64,000 bases of DNA from Mesobacterium_A sp034670065 (lineage in GTDB: Bacteria; Pseudomonadota; Alphaproteobacteria; Rhodobacterales; Rhodobacteraceae). The notes below the pieces were generated by a model, which was not told where the DNA came from, made no database searches, and saw only the letters and a list, made by a program, of their open reading frames with translations. Below are positions 17,572-26,899 of this stretch, piece by piece. Every line of letters starts with the position of its first letter. Position 1 is the stretch's first letter. The stretch is taken from positions 110,104 to 174,103 of the forward strand of contig JAXMOG010000007.1 of assembly GCA_034670065.1 (NCBI GenBank), read 5' to 3'. A program made the position numbers and the translations under genes.

Positions 17572-17994
17572 TTACTTGTTCGCAAGTCCGATATGCGTGC
17601 CAATTGCCACCATATCCGACAGCAACTTGGCCGCGTCATCAACTGGGCCAGGCTCGTTCACAAAGGTTTCTTTAACCTGATCAAGAGCGGCCTGCGCCTC
17701 CTCAATCAAGCCGTCGTAGGTTGCCTGATCCACATCTGCCCGTGGCAGTGCGCGTTCAGCCAGAACGGAAAGGCCATCGCCAATCTCGGCGAAACCACCC
17801 GTCACCACAAATTCCACGGTGTCCGTTTCGGTTTCAACCGATAGGATACCAGGGCGCAGGGTTGTAATCAGCGGTGCATGATCTGGCATTGCCGTCATGT
17901 CGCCTTCCGCACCCGGAATTTGAACCGATTTGACTTGCGTCGACATCAGGCTGCGTTCTGGGCTAACCAGATTGAATTGCATTGTTTCAGCCAT
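17572..17994 (-). CDS. atpC: ATP synthase F1 epsilon subunit
   Basis: A 140-residue epsilon subunit of the F1 central stalk, which links gamma rotation to the c-ring and can inhibit ATP hydrolysis. The N-terminal beta-sandwich is clear: MQFNLVSPERSLMSTQV, GAEGDMTAMPDHAPLITTLRPG, and VTGGFAEIGDGLSVLAE near residue 70. The C-terminal helical part is short, as in alphaproteobacteria. A strong AGGAGG lies 5 bases before the chosen ATG. It is the last gene of atpHAGDC and is followed by a rho-independent terminator. Confidence 0.96.
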   Translation of the reverse strand: MAETMQFNLVSPERSLMSTQVKSVQIPGAEGDMTAMPDHAPLITTLRPGILSVETETDTVEFVVTGGFAEIGDGLSVLAERALPRADVDQATYDGLIEEAQAALDQVKETFVNEPGPVDDAAKLLSDMVAIGTHIGLANK

Positions 17995-18055
17995 TGGGGC
18001 CTCCTGCTAGCAGACGGGGGACAGAACAACCGTCCCCCGAAACACGTTGTTGCAC

Positions 18056-19480
18056 TTAGGCAGCTTCCGCGGCCAGCTTCTCGGCTTTGGCCAGCACTTC
18101 GTCAATGCCGCCAACCATGTAGAACGCCGCTTCCGGCAGGTGGTCATATTCGCCAGCAACAACAGCTTTGAACGAGCTGATGGTGTCTTCCAGCGGAACC
18201 TGAACACCGTCAGAGCCGGTGAACACTTTTGCCACGTCAAACGGCTGGGACAAGAAGCGTTCCAGTTTACGCGCACGCGCCACTGCCAGTTTGTCGTCTT
18301 CGCTCAGTTCGTCCATGCCAAGGATGGCGATGATGTCCTGCAGCGACTTGTAGCGCTGAAGAACCTGCTGAACGTCGGTGGCAACTTTGTAGTGCTCGTC
18401 GCCGATGATCAGCGGGTCAAGCAGACGCGAGGTGGAACCAAGTGGGTCCACAGCTGGGTAGATGCCTTTTTCCGAAATCGAACGGTCCAGAACGGTTGTC
18501 GCATCAAGGTGCGCAAACGATGTGGCCGGTGCAGGGTCGGTAAGGTCATCGGCCGGAACATATACGGCCTGAACCGAAGTAATCGAACCGGATTTGGTCG
18601 ACGAAATACGTTCCTGCATGGCGCCCATGTCGGTTGCCAGTGTTGGCTGGTAACCCACAGCCGAAGGAATACGGCCGAGCAGAGCCGAAACTTCCGAACC
18701 AGCTTGTGTAAAGCGGAAGATGTTGTCGACAAAGAACAGAACGTCGGAACCGGATTCATCGCGGAACTGTTCGGCCAATGTCAGACCGGTCAGAGCAACA
18801 CGCATACGTGCTCCGGGAGGCTCGTTCATCTGGCCGTAAACCAGCGCAATTTTCGATTCAGTCAGGTTATCAGGAACGATAACGCCGGATTCGATCATTT
18901 CGTGATAAAGGTCGTTCCCTTCACGGGTCCGTTCACCAACACCAGCGAACACGGACAGACCCGAGTGCACTTTTGCGATGTTGTTGATCAGTTCCATGAT
19001 CAAAACGGTTTTGCCAACGCCGGCACCGCCGAACAGACCAATTTTACCACCCTTGGTGTAAGGGGCCAGCAGGTCGATAACCTTAATGCCTGTCACCAGG
19101 ATTTCGGTTTCTGTCGACTGTTCTTCGAACGCTGGGGCTTCGCCGTGAATGGCGCGGGTCGCTGCAGCGTTCACATCGCCCTTTTCGTCAACCGGATCGC
19201 CGGTGACGTTGATGATGCGGCCCAGGGTCTCGTTACCAACGGGCACAGAAATCTGTGCGCCGGTGTTGGTCACTTCCTGACCACGTACCAGACCTTCGGT
19301 TGCGTCCATTGCGATGGCGCGAACAGTCTTCTCGCCAAGGTGCTGTGCAACTTCAAGAACCAGTCTCTTGCCGTTGTTTTCAGTTGTCAGAGCGTTCAGA
19401 ATCTCAGGAAGATCATCGCTGAACTGAACGTCCACAACGGCGCCGATCACCTGGGTGATTTTGCCAATTGCATTTGCCAT
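18056..19480 (-). CDS. atpD: ATP synthase F1 beta subunit
   Basis: The catalytic subunit of F1, 474 residues. The Walker A motif GGAGVGKTVLIMELI is near residue 150. GERTREGNDLYHEM follows near 182, then ALTGLTLAEQFRDE and FVDNIFRFTQAGSEVSALLGRIPSAVGYQ, given here as two adjacent family blocks near 235-275. The DELSEED-equivalent loop reads MDELSEDDK near residue 390. The ATG at 19480 matches the family start MANAIGKI and follows a GGAG; the open frame up to 19528 is not used in homologues. It sits between atpG and atpC in the F1 operon. Confidence 0.98.
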   Translation of the reverse strand: MANAIGKITQVIGAVVDVQFSDDLPEILNALTTENNGKRLVLEVAQHLGEKTVRAIAMDATEGLVRGQEVTNTGAQISVPVGNETLGRIINVTGDPVDEKGDVNAAATRAIHGEAPAFEEQSTETEILVTGIKVIDLLAPYTKGGKIGLFGGAGVGKTVLIMELINNIAKVHSGLSVFAGVGERTREGNDLYHEMIESGVIVPDNLTESKIALVYGQMNEPPGARMRVALTGLTLAEQFRDESGSDVLFFVDNIFRFTQAGSEVSALLGRIPSAVGYQPTLATDMGAMQERISSTKSGSITSVQAVYVPADDLTDPAPATSFAHLDATTVLDRSISEKGIYPAVDPLGSTSRLLDPLIIGDEHYKVATDVQQVLQRYKSLQDIIAILGMDELSEDDKLAVARARKLERFLSQPFDVAKVFTGSDGVQVPLEDTISSFKAVVAGEYDHLPEAAFYMVGGIDEVLAKAEKLAAEAA

Positions 19481-19496
19481 GTTTCGTCTCCGGTTC

Positions 19497-20372
19497 TTAG
19501 AGCGCTTCCGCGCCCGAGATAATTTCAATCAACTCGTTGGTGATCACAGCCTGACGCGAGCGGTTATACTCGATTGTCAGCTTGTCGATCATCTCGCCTG
19601 CGTTACGGGTTGCGTTGTCCATTGCGGACATCCGCGAACCTTGCTCGGAGGCGCCATTTTCCAGGAGTGCTGCAAAGATTTGCGTCGCCACACCACGCGG
19701 CAGCAGATCAGCCAAAATGGCTTCTTCGCTGGGCTCGTAGTCATACAGTGTCGACGCTTCGTCGCTTTCCACGGCCTCAAAAGACGCCGGGATGATTTGC
19801 TGCGCCGTCGGAATCTGACTGATCACCGACTGGAAACGGCTATAGAAGATCGTTGCCACATCAAATTCACCCCCGTCGAAACGAGCGAGAACGTCACGGG
19901 CAATGTCCTGAGCATTGGCATAGCCAAGCTTACGGACTTCGCTCAGGTCTACATGACCAATGAACTTATCTTCCATGTCGCGTTTCAGAGCCTCGCGGCC
20001 CTTCTTACCAACAGTCAAAATCTTAACTGTCTTACCTTGCGCAATCAGCTCTTCCGCCTTGGAGCGGGCCAATTTGGCAATAGAGCTGTTAAAGCCACCG
20101 CACAAACCGCGTTCTGCGGTCATTACGATCAGCAAGTGCACGTTGTCTTGACCGGTACCCGACAGCAACTTTGGGGCGCTTCCGCTATCCCCTACCGAAG
20201 CGGCCAGCGCACCCAAAACGGCATTGAACCGTTCTGTGTATGGGCGCGACTGCTCGGCAGCTTCCTGTGCCCGCCGCAGTTTTGCGGCGGCCACCATCTG
20301 CATGGCCTTGGTGATCTTGCGAGTCGATTTGACCGACGCGATCCGGTTTTTTAGGTCCTTGAGATTCGGCAT
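19497..20372 (-). CDS. atpG: ATP synthase F1 gamma subunit
   Basis: The rotating central shaft of F1, 291 residues. The N-terminal helix MPNLKDLKNRIASVKSTRKI and KAMQMVAAAKLRRAQ are diagnostic. So is the C-terminal helix with MDNATRNAGEMIDKLTIEYNR and QAVITNELIEIISGAEAL, which inserts into the alpha3beta3 ring. A GGGGAG ribosome site precedes the ATG. Gene order alpha-gamma-beta-epsilon is standard, and the 16-bp gap to atpD is consistent with one transcript. Confidence 0.97.
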   Translation of the reverse strand: MPNLKDLKNRIASVKSTRKITKAMQMVAAAKLRRAQEAAEQSRPYTERFNAVLGALAASVGDSGSAPKLLSGTGQDNVHLLIVMTAERGLCGGFNSSIAKLARSKAEELIAQGKTVKILTVGKKGREALKRDMEDKFIGHVDLSEVRKLGYANAQDIARDVLARFDGGEFDVATIFYSRFQSVISQIPTAQQIIPASFEAVESDEASTLYDYEPSEEAILADLLPRGVATQIFAALLENGASEQGSRMSAMDNATRNAGEMIDKLTIEYNRSRQAVITNELIEIISGAEAL

Positions 20373-20387
20373 TGCCTTATCTCCCCC

Positions 20388-21926
20388 TTATGCGAAATCA
20401 GCGACGTATTCATCCAGAGCAGCTTTTACTCGATCAGCCGCATCGCCTTTGATTTTCGGATCTTCGTCGGTGATCCACTTGAGAAGGTCAGCATGGTTGC
20501 CACGCAAGTGGGTCAACAGACCTTTTTCAAAGCGACCAACCTCAGACACATCAACGTTGTCCAGGTAACCATTGGTGCCTGCGAAGATGATGCAAACGAT
20601 CTCTGCGTTGGTCAGCGGCGAATACTGGGCCTGCTTCATCAGCTCGGTCAGACGTGCACCACGGCTCAGCAACTGCTGAGTAGCGGCGTCAAGGTCAGAA
20701 CCAAACTGCGCAAAGGCTGCCATTTCGCGATACTGAGCCAGCGACAGTTTCACTGGGCCAGCAACCGAAGACATTGCTTTGGTTTGTGCCGAGGAACCAA
20801 CACGCGAAACCGACAGACCGGTGTTCACAGCAGGACGGATACCCTGATAGAACAGTTCGGTTTCCAGGAAGATCTGGCCGTCTGTGATCGAAATAACGTT
20901 GGTCGGGATAAACGCCGAAACGTCGCCACCTTGGGTTTCAATGATCGGCAGAGCCGTCAACGAACCCGAACCATTGTCTTCGTTCAGCTTTGCCGAACGT
21001 TCCAGCAGGCGCGAGTGAAGATAGAAAACGTCACCAGGATACGCTTCACGGCCGGGCGGACGACGCAGCAGCAAGGACATCTGACGATAAGAAACGGCCT
21101 GCTTGGACAAATCATCATAGATGATCAGCGCGTGGCGGCCATTGTCACGGAAGTGCTCGGCCATTGCGGTTGCGGCGTAAGGTGCCAGGAACTGCATTGG
21201 TGCCGGGTCGGACGCGGTAGCGGCCACGACGATCGAATATTCGATCGCGCCGGTTTCTTCGAGCTTTTTAACCAACTGAGCAACGGTCGAACGCTTTTGG
21301 CCAATCGCAACGTACACACAGTACAGCTTTTTGCCTTCATCGTCGCCAGCGGCTTCGTTGTAGGATTTCTGGTTCAGGATCGCGTCCAGAGCAACGGCAG
21401 TTTTACCTGTCTGACGGTCACCAATGATCAGCTCACGCTGGCCACGGCCAATCGGGATCATCGCGTCAACAGATTTCAGACCAGTCGCCATTGGCTCGTG
21501 AACCGATTTCCGCGGGATGATGCCTGGAGCTTTGACGTCTGCAACGCCACGCTTGGAAGCGTTCAGCGGGCCCTTGCCATCAATTGGATTACCCAGACCG
21601 TCAACAACACGACCCAGCAGTTCGTCGCCGATTGGCACGTCCACGATCGCATTGGTACGCTTAACTGTGTCACCTTCTTTGATGTCACGGTCAGAACCAA
21701 AGATAACAACACCGACGTTGTCGCTTTCCAGGTTCAGGGCCATGCCCATGATGCCACCTGGAAATTCGACCATTTCACCGGCCTGAATATTGTCGAGTCC
21801 GTATACACGCGCGATACCGTCACCAACGGACAGCACACGACCGACCTCGGCAACTTCGGCGTCCTGCCCGAAGTTCTTGATCTGCTCCTTTAGGATCGCA
21901 GAAATCTCGGCTGCTTGGATACCCAT
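20388..21926 (-). CDS. atpA: ATP synthase F1 alpha subunit
   Basis: The regulatory nucleotide-binding subunit of F1, 512 residues, standard length. The Walker A motif GDRQTGKTAVALDAI is near residue 170. The VYVAIGQKRSTVAQLV and LIIYDDLSKQAVSYRQMSLL blocks and the C-terminal helical domain are all present. The ATG shares one base with the stop of atpH (TAATG), so translation of the two is likely coupled. No internal disruption is seen. Confidence 0.98.
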   Translation of the reverse strand: MGIQAAEISAILKEQIKNFGQDAEVAEVGRVLSVGDGIARVYGLDNIQAGEMVEFPGGIMGMALNLESDNVGVVIFGSDRDIKEGDTVKRTNAIVDVPIGDELLGRVVDGLGNPIDGKGPLNASKRGVADVKAPGIIPRKSVHEPMATGLKSVDAMIPIGRGQRELIIGDRQTGKTAVALDAILNQKSYNEAAGDDEGKKLYCVYVAIGQKRSTVAQLVKKLEETGAIEYSIVVAATASDPAPMQFLAPYAATAMAEHFRDNGRHALIIYDDLSKQAVSYRQMSLLLRRPPGREAYPGDVFYLHSRLLERSAKLNEDNGSGSLTALPIIETQGGDVSAFIPTNVISITDGQIFLETELFYQGIRPAVNTGLSVSRVGSSAQTKAMSSVAGPVKLSLAQYREMAAFAQFGSDLDAATQQLLSRGARLTELMKQAQYSPLTNAEIVCIIFAGTNGYLDNVDVSEVGRFEKGLLTHLRGNHADLLKWITDEDPKIKGDAADRVKAALDEYVADFA

Positions 21927-22486
21927 TATCCGACCTCTTTCATTGCATTCTGGAGGGAATTGAGCTTGGAGCGGATCGACGTGTCGATCATCTTCGAGCC
22001 CACCTTAACAATAAGACCGCCAATGAGTGACTCATCGACGGTCGCATTTATCTTCACATCACTTCCGATCTGCGCCTTCAGCGTATCAGCCAGCTTGCTG
22101 GACTGAGCTGCGGACAGTTCGGTCGCCGAAGTCACCTCTGCGGTCACTTCGCCTTTTTCAGTCGCGATCATGTCACGCAACAGTGCGATCATCTGAGGCA
22201 CGACGAACAAGCGGCGCTTGGCAGACATCAGCGACAACGTGTTTTTCAACGTAGCGCTCAGGCCCATTTTGGCAGCGATCGCATCGATCGCGTTACCTTG
22301 CACGTCGCGGCTTAGTAGCGGCGAAGCAATCAAGTCCTGAAAATCGACACTGCTGTCCAGCGCACCGGCCAGATCGTCGAGGTTGGATTCAAGCTGCGAC
22401 AGCTCGCTGTTCTCTTTTGCGATTTCAAAAATCGCAGTGGCATAGCGCACAGCGATGCCGGAGGAAATCGAGGCTGATTCTGACAC
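21926..22486 (-). CDS. atpH: ATP synthase F1 delta subunit
   Basis: The peripheral-stalk subunit (OSCP homologue), 186 residues, that clamps F1 to the b subunits. ISSGIAVRYATAIFEIAKEN at the N-terminus and the C-terminal VNATVDESLIGGLIVKVGSKMIDTSI stretch are typical. The GTG at 22486 is preferred because GGAAGGG lies 5 bases upstream; another GTG at 22492 is too close to that site. It is the first gene of the F1 operon. F0 genes are absent here, as usual in alphaproteobacteria, where F0 and F1 operons are separate. Confidence 0.95.
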   Translation of the reverse strand: MSESASISSGIAVRYATAIFEIAKENSELSQLESNLDDLAGALDSSVDFQDLIASPLLSRDVQGNAIDAIAAKMGLSATLKNTLSLMSAKRRLFVVPQMIALLRDMIATEKGEVTAEVTSATELSAAQSSKLADTLKAQIGSDVKINATVDESLIGGLIVKVGSKMIDTSIRSKLNSLQNAMKEVG

Positions 22487-22492
22487 GTCCAC

Positions 22493-22809
22493 CCTTCCGA
22501 TATAAAGGCCCCCGTGACGTACGGCTTCCCGACGTCCGAAGGCGGTTCGTGATCTTGATCACTATCAAGACAGTAAAATCAGCGCGGATGTAGCAGAGCC
22601 ATCCTCACCCCGCAACATACTTGGTTAGATTTGCTGTACACGTAAAACCCCTTATTTTATGGCGTTTGTGACAACTGCGACCTTACGCGCATCTAAAACC
22701 ACGCAAAAAAGTGCGAATCCGGGGCTTTTTTACGATTCCCTTCATGAAATCTGAACAATTTTGCGTTTTCAACCGATAGCGCAATCTCGTTCCGCGAAAC
22801 ATTTTCTGC
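22493..22809 (-). other. atp operon leader and promoter region (317 bp, no gene)
   Basis: This AT-richer spacer separates the 3' end of the methyltransferase gene from atpH. It holds the FNR-type box at 22553-22570. It also holds an A/T-only inverted repeat around 22706-22732 (AAAAAAG and CTTTTTT, 13-base loop) that is too weak to call a terminator. I see no convincing sigma-70 pair and no open frame worth calling. Confidence 0.6.
22553..22570 (-). promoter_or_regulatory. FNR/FixK-type binding site upstream of atpHAGDC
   Basis: TCTTGATCACTATCAAGA is a perfect inverted repeat with 7-base arms and a 4-base spacer. It contains the exact FNR-family consensus TTGAT-N4-ATCAA. Its centre lies about 75 bp upstream of the atpH start. 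FNR, FixK or DNR-type regulators respond to oxygen or nitric oxide. Whether the site activates or represses cannot be judged, because no clear promoter could be placed relative to it. Confidence 0.65.
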
Positions 22810-23592
22810 CTATTTTCTTCGCAGATTGACGTCGCGTTTGCTCGTCATGTTCATCGCCGGTTTTGCCGCGGGTTTGGGAACCAAAGCGCCCAGCGGATTA
22901 GTGGCCCGGTCCCTGACTTCGGTTCCACCGGGAATCTGAACACGCTTTGAAGCTTCAACCAAGAATACACCGCCGGCGATATAGGCTGACACCCGCCGTC
23001 CGGCGGTTTCCCACACGGGGCCTGTCTTCATCCAGAACCGGCGTGACGATGGCGGCTGATACAATGCAGCTGAATGACTCTCCAAAGAAAAGTCGTGGCG
23101 GCGCAGTTGCGTTTCCAATTGCCGCAACGAATATGGCCGGCCATAGCCAAACGGTGTGTGGTCAGACCGTGCCCAAAGCCCGGAACGGTTCGGGACGATA
23201 AACAACGCCCGCCCGCCTGGCCCAAGAACACGCCAGCATTCATCCAGTAAAGCCGAAGGATTTTCGCTGGTTTCCAATCCGTGCATCAAAACCAATTTAT
23301 CCACGCGGCCTGTTTCCACCGGCCAGCGTGTTTCATCGCACAACACAGCTACGTTCGGCTGCCCGGCGGGCCATGGCATTGCCCCCTGTGGCGCGGGCAT
23401 CAATCCGATCACCCGGCGCGCGTCTTTCAAATATGGGCGCAACAACGGAACAGCAAAGCCAAAACCCAGAACGGTTTGTCCGTGGGCTTCGGGCCAATAT
23501 TGCATCACTTGATTGCGCACAATGCGTTGCGCCGTACGACCAATCGCACTGCGATAATAGAAATTGCGCAAAACCTTTACGTCTAGGTGCAT
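22810..23592 (-). CDS. class I SAM-dependent methyltransferase, substrate unknown
   Basis: A 260-residue protein of the Methyltransf_11-like group. The SAM region is degenerate: TVLGFGFAVPLLRPYL takes the place of the usual E/DxGxGxG motif I. The post-motif region VDKLVLMHGLETSENPSALLDECWRVLGPGGRALFIVPN, quoted as motif LVLMHGLET plus LGPGGRALFIVPN, follows the family pattern near residues 100-140. The last 60 residues are basic and Pro-rich. It diverges from gloB with a 56-bp gap. Alphaproteobacterial homologues next to gloB are annotated only as methyltransferases. Its acceptor is unknown. Confidence 0.85.
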   Translation of the reverse strand: MHLDVKVLRNFYYRSAIGRTAQRIVRNQVMQYWPEAHGQTVLGFGFAVPLLRPYLKDARRVIGLMPAPQGAMPWPAGQPNVAVLCDETRWPVETGRVDKLVLMHGLETSENPSALLDECWRVLGPGGRALFIVPNRSGLWARSDHTPFGYGRPYSLRQLETQLRRHDFSLESHSAALYQPPSSRRFWMKTGPVWETAGRRVSAYIAGGVFLVEASKRVQIPGGTEVRDRATNPLGALVPKPAAKPAMNMTSKRDVNLRRK

Positions 23593-23648
23593 TGCAGCGC
23601 AGCCTCCAATCCGCCAAGCTGGTGTAAGTTTGTCAAAGCCGGAGCCAA

Positions 23649-24416
23649 ATGACCATGCCCTTGGACATCGTTACTATCCCATGTCTGTCCGACAATTATG
23701 CGTATCTTGTAAAGGGGCCAGACAGTGTCTACCTGATTGATGCTCCCGAAGCCGGACCCATCCTTAACGCGCTGGACGCCAGAGGCTGGTCGCTGGACAC
23801 AATTTTGATCACGCACCACCACCATGATCATGTCGGCGGCATTGCAGAGCTTCGCGAACGTTTTGGCTGCGAAGTAATTGGCCCCAGGGCCGAAGAAGCC
23901 AAACTGCCCCCTATGACGCGCAGCGTGACAGGCGGCGACAGTTTCGGAAATGGAGAGGAAGAATTTTCTGTCATCGATGTACCAGGACATACCTTGGGTC
24001 ACGTGGCCTACTATTTGCGCCGCGGACACGCGGTGTTCACGGCTGACAGCCTCATGGCGCTCGGTTGTGGGCGTGTTTTTGAAGGCACGATGCCAATGAT
24101 GTGGGACAGTTTGTCCGCGTTGGCCGCACTGCCACCGGAAACAATGGTCTACTCTGGCCACGAATATACCGCGTCGAATGCGCGCTTTGCGCTAACAATC
24201 GAACCTGACAATGCGACGCTAAAAGAACGATGCGACGCGATAGCCATCGCTCGCGAACACGGGGAACCAACCGTCCCTGCGTTGCTATCTCTGGAACTGG
24301 CCACCAACCCATTTTTGCGCGCCGATGAGCCGGGCATTAAGGAAAATATGGGAATGGTTGGCGAACCTGCTGCCAAGGTCTTTGCTGAGATCCGGCGCAG
24401 AAAAGACAATTTCTAA
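23649..24416 (+). CDS. gloB: hydroxyacylglutathione hydrolase (glyoxalase II)
   Basis: This enzyme hydrolyses S-D-lactoylglutathione to D-lactate and glutathione, completing methylglyoxal detoxification. The 255-residue length is standard. The binuclear metal motif THHHHDHVGG lies near residue 55, VIDVPGHTLGHVAYY near 110, and VYSGHEYTASNARFALTIEP near 165, with the C-terminal glutathione-binding domain NPFLRADEPGIK after it. The gene is divergent from a methyltransferase gene and is followed by clpA after 150 bp. No glyoxalase I gene is nearby. Confidence 0.96.
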   Translation: MTMPLDIVTIPCLSDNYAYLVKGPDSVYLIDAPEAGPILNALDARGWSLDTILITHHHHDHVGGIAELRERFGCEVIGPRAEEAKLPPMTRSVTGGDSFGNGEEEFSVIDVPGHTLGHVAYYLRRGHAVFTADSLMALGCGRVFEGTMPMMWDSLSALAALPPETMVYSGHEYTASNARFALTIEPDNATLKERCDAIAIAREHGEPTVPALLSLELATNPFLRADEPGIKENMGMVGEPAAKVFAEIRRRKDNF

Positions 24417-24568
24417 GCGCCTCATGAAGGGGCAACACTCGCAAGAATCCGTAATTGTGATGGTCAAAATAAAAGAAAAGGCTTGAAGACCGGCCGCAAT
24501 CGACCAAACTTTAACGTAACAGGCAAAGTTGGGCCGCTTTGGCCCGACACAGTAAGAGGAGCACGCCC

Positions 24569-26899
24569 GTGCCTTCATTCTCGAACACCCTGGAACAGGC
24601 CATCCATGCGGCTCTGGCCTTGGCCAACTCACGATCGCACGAGTTTGCGACGCTGGAGCATCTTTTGTTGTCATTGATTGACGAGCCAGAAGCACTGCGC
24701 GTGCTGAAGGCCTGTTCGGTCGACACCGAAGAATTGCGCACCACGCTGGTTGAGTTCATTGACGATGACCTTTCGAATTTGGTCACCGACATCGAAGGTT
24801 CCGAGGCAGTACCAACTGCTGCGTTTCAGCGCGTCATTCAGCGCGCAGCGATTCACGTCCAAAGCTCTGGTCGCACCGAAGTCACCGGCGCCAACGTATT
24901 GGTGGCCATCTTTGCAGAGCGCGAATCCAACGCGACATATTTCCTGCAAGAACAGGATATGACACGGTATGACGCCGTAAACTTCATTGCGCATGGTGTG
25001 GCCAAAGACCCCGCCTATGGCGAAGCACGAACTGTGTCTGGTTCCACTGAAAATGAAGAAGAAAGCATTCAGCAAACCGATGCCCCTCCGGCAGAGGAAA
25101 AAGAATCCGCGCTGGCCAAGTATTGCGTCGATCTGAACGCGAAATCGCGCAAGGGTGACGTGGATCCGCTGATCGGGCGCGCACAAGAAGTTGAGCGCTG
25201 CATCCAAGTGCTGTGCCGTCGGCGCAAGAACAACCCGCTGCTGGTGGGTGATCCCGGTGTTGGTAAAACCGCCATCGCCGAAGGGCTGGCGCGCAAAATC
25301 GTATCTGGTGAAACGCCCGAAGTCTTGAAAAACACTACGATTTATTCGTTGGATATGGGCGCCCTTTTGGCGGGCACCCGGTATCGCGGTGATTTCGAAG
25401 AGCGTTTGAAAGCCGTCGTGAACGAACTGGAAGAACACCCAGACGCCGTATTGTTTATTGATGAAATTCACACCGTGATCGGTGCAGGTGCCACGTCTGG
25501 TGGTGCTATGGATGCGTCAAATCTGCTGAAACCTGCACTGCAGGGCGGCAAACTGCGGACGATGGGTTCCACCACGTACAAAGAGTTCCGTCAGCATTTT
25601 GAAAAAGACCGCGCGTTGTCTCGCCGGTTCCAGAAAATTGACGTCAATGAGCCTTCGGTTGATGACACCGTGAAAATCCTCAAGGGTCTGAAGCCCTATT
25701 TTGAGGAACATCACAGCGTCAAATACACCGCCGATGCGATCAAAACCGCTGTCGAACTGTCGGCCCGGTATATCAATGACCGCAAATTGCCGGACAAGGC
25801 CATCGACGTGATCGACGAAGCCGGTGCTGCCCAGCATCTGGTGGTGGAATCCAAGCGGCGCAAAACGATCGGCGTGAAAGAGATTGAGAATGTGGTCGCA
25901 AAAATTGCCCGCATCCCGCCGAAAAACGTGTCTAAGGATGATGCCGAAATCCTGAAGGATCTGGAGCCATCGCTGAAGCGCGTTGTCTTTGGTCAGGACG
26001 CGGCAATTGTTGCGCTGTCTTCGGCTATCAAACTGGCCCGTGCTGGTTTGCGTGAGCCAGAAAAGCCCATTGGGAACTACCTGTTCGCAGGCCCAACCGG
26101 TGTCGGCAAAACCGAAGTGGCCAAGCAGTTGGCCGATTCGCTGGGTGTGGAGCTTCTGCGCTTTGACATGTCTGAATACATGGAGAAACACGCAGTTAGC
26201 CGTTTGATCGGTGCGCCTCCGGGCTATGTCGGGTTTGACCAGGGTGGTCAGTTGACCGATGGCGTTGATCAGCATCCTCATTGCGTGCTGTTGCTGGACG
26301 AAATGGAAAAGGCCCACCCGGATGTCTACAACATCCTGTTGCAGGTCATGGATCATGGTACCCTGACCGACCACAACGGTCGGACAGTGGATTTCCGCAA
26401 TGTAATCCTGATCATGACCTCTAACGCAGGTGCTGCCGAACAGGCGAAGGCCGCCATTGGTTTTGGCCGTGACCGTCGCGAAGGGGAAGACACCGCCGCG
26501 ATTGAACGGACCTTTACGCCTGAATTCCGCAACCGTCTGGACGCGGTAATCAGCTTCCAGGCCTTGCCGAAAGAAGTGATCTTGCAGGTGGTCGAAAAGT
26601 TCGTGCTTCAACTGGAAGCACAGCTGATGGACCGCGGCGTGTCCATCGAACTGACGCGCCCTGCCGCAGAATGGTTGGCTGACAAAGGCTATGATGACAA
26701 AATGGGGGCGCGCCCACTGGGCCGCGTGATCCAAGAACACATCAAAAAGCCGCTGGCCGAAGAACTGCTGTTTGGCAAACTATCAAAAGGCGGCTTGGTC
26801 AAGATATCGGTCAAAGATGGCGAGTTGGTGCTGAACATGGAAGGGCCAGACAACCCACGTCTGTCTTCTAAAAAGCCACCGCTTTTGACTGCTGAGTAA
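24569..26899 (+). CDS. clpA: ATP-dependent Clp protease ATP-binding subunit ClpA
   Basis: A 776-residue AAA+ unfoldase that feeds substrates to ClpP. The N-terminal ClpS-binding repeats begin PSFSNTLEQAIHAALALA. NBD1 has GDPGVGKTAIAEGLA and VLFIDEIHTVIGAGATSGG, and NBD2 has GPTGVGKTEVAKQLA and VLLLDEMEKAHPDVYN. An IGF loop (AAIGFGRDRREGED) for ClpP docking is present. The long M-domain of ClpB is missing, which separates it from ClpB. The GTG at 24569 has AAGAGGAG 7 bases upstream and matches the family start. clpS is not adjacent. The stop overlaps the next gene as TAATG. Confidence 0.97.
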   Translation: MPSFSNTLEQAIHAALALANSRSHEFATLEHLLLSLIDEPEALRVLKACSVDTEELRTTLVEFIDDDLSNLVTDIEGSEAVPTAAFQRVIQRAAIHVQSSGRTEVTGANVLVAIFAERESNATYFLQEQDMTRYDAVNFIAHGVAKDPAYGEARTVSGSTENEEESIQQTDAPPAEEKESALAKYCVDLNAKSRKGDVDPLIGRAQEVERCIQVLCRRRKNNPLLVGDPGVGKTAIAEGLARKIVSGETPEVLKNTTIYSLDMGALLAGTRYRGDFEERLKAVVNELEEHPDAVLFIDEIHTVIGAGATSGGAMDASNLLKPALQGGKLRTMGSTTYKEFRQHFEKDRALSRRFQKIDVNEPSVDDTVKILKGLKPYFEEHHSVKYTADAIKTAVELSARYINDRKLPDKAIDVIDEAGAAQHLVVESKRRKTIGVKEIENVVAKIARIPPKNVSKDDAEILKDLEPSLKRVVFGQDAAIVALSSAIKLARAGLREPEKPIGNYLFAGPTGVGKTEVAKQLADSLGVELLRFDMSEYMEKHAVSRLIGAPPGYVGFDQGGQLTDGVDQHPHCVLLLDEMEKAHPDVYNILLQVMDHGTLTDHNGRTVDFRNVILIMTSNAGAAEQAKAAIGFGRDRREGEDTAAIERTFTPEFRNRLDAVISFQALPKEVILQVVEKFVLQLEAQLMDRGVSIELTRPAAEWLADKGYDDKMGARPLGRVIQEHIKKPLAEELLFGKLSKGGLVKISVKDGELVLNMEGPDNPRLSSKKPPLLTAE

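Noticed and set aside
18047..19522. Long plus-strand frame opposite atpD
   Set aside because: It is a shadow of the F1 beta gene, and the minus-strand protein is unambiguous.
22706..22732. Terminator between the methyltransferase gene and atpH
   Set aside because: The arms are almost only A/T with a 13-base loop, which is too weak for an intrinsic terminator.
24470..24530. Heat-shock (RpoH) promoter before clpA
   Set aside because: CTTGAA at about 24482 fits a -35 box, but no CCATAT-like -10 box lies at the right distance.
25517..26740. Long minus-strand frame opposite clpA
   Set aside because: It is antisense to the two AAA+ domains and has no signature.
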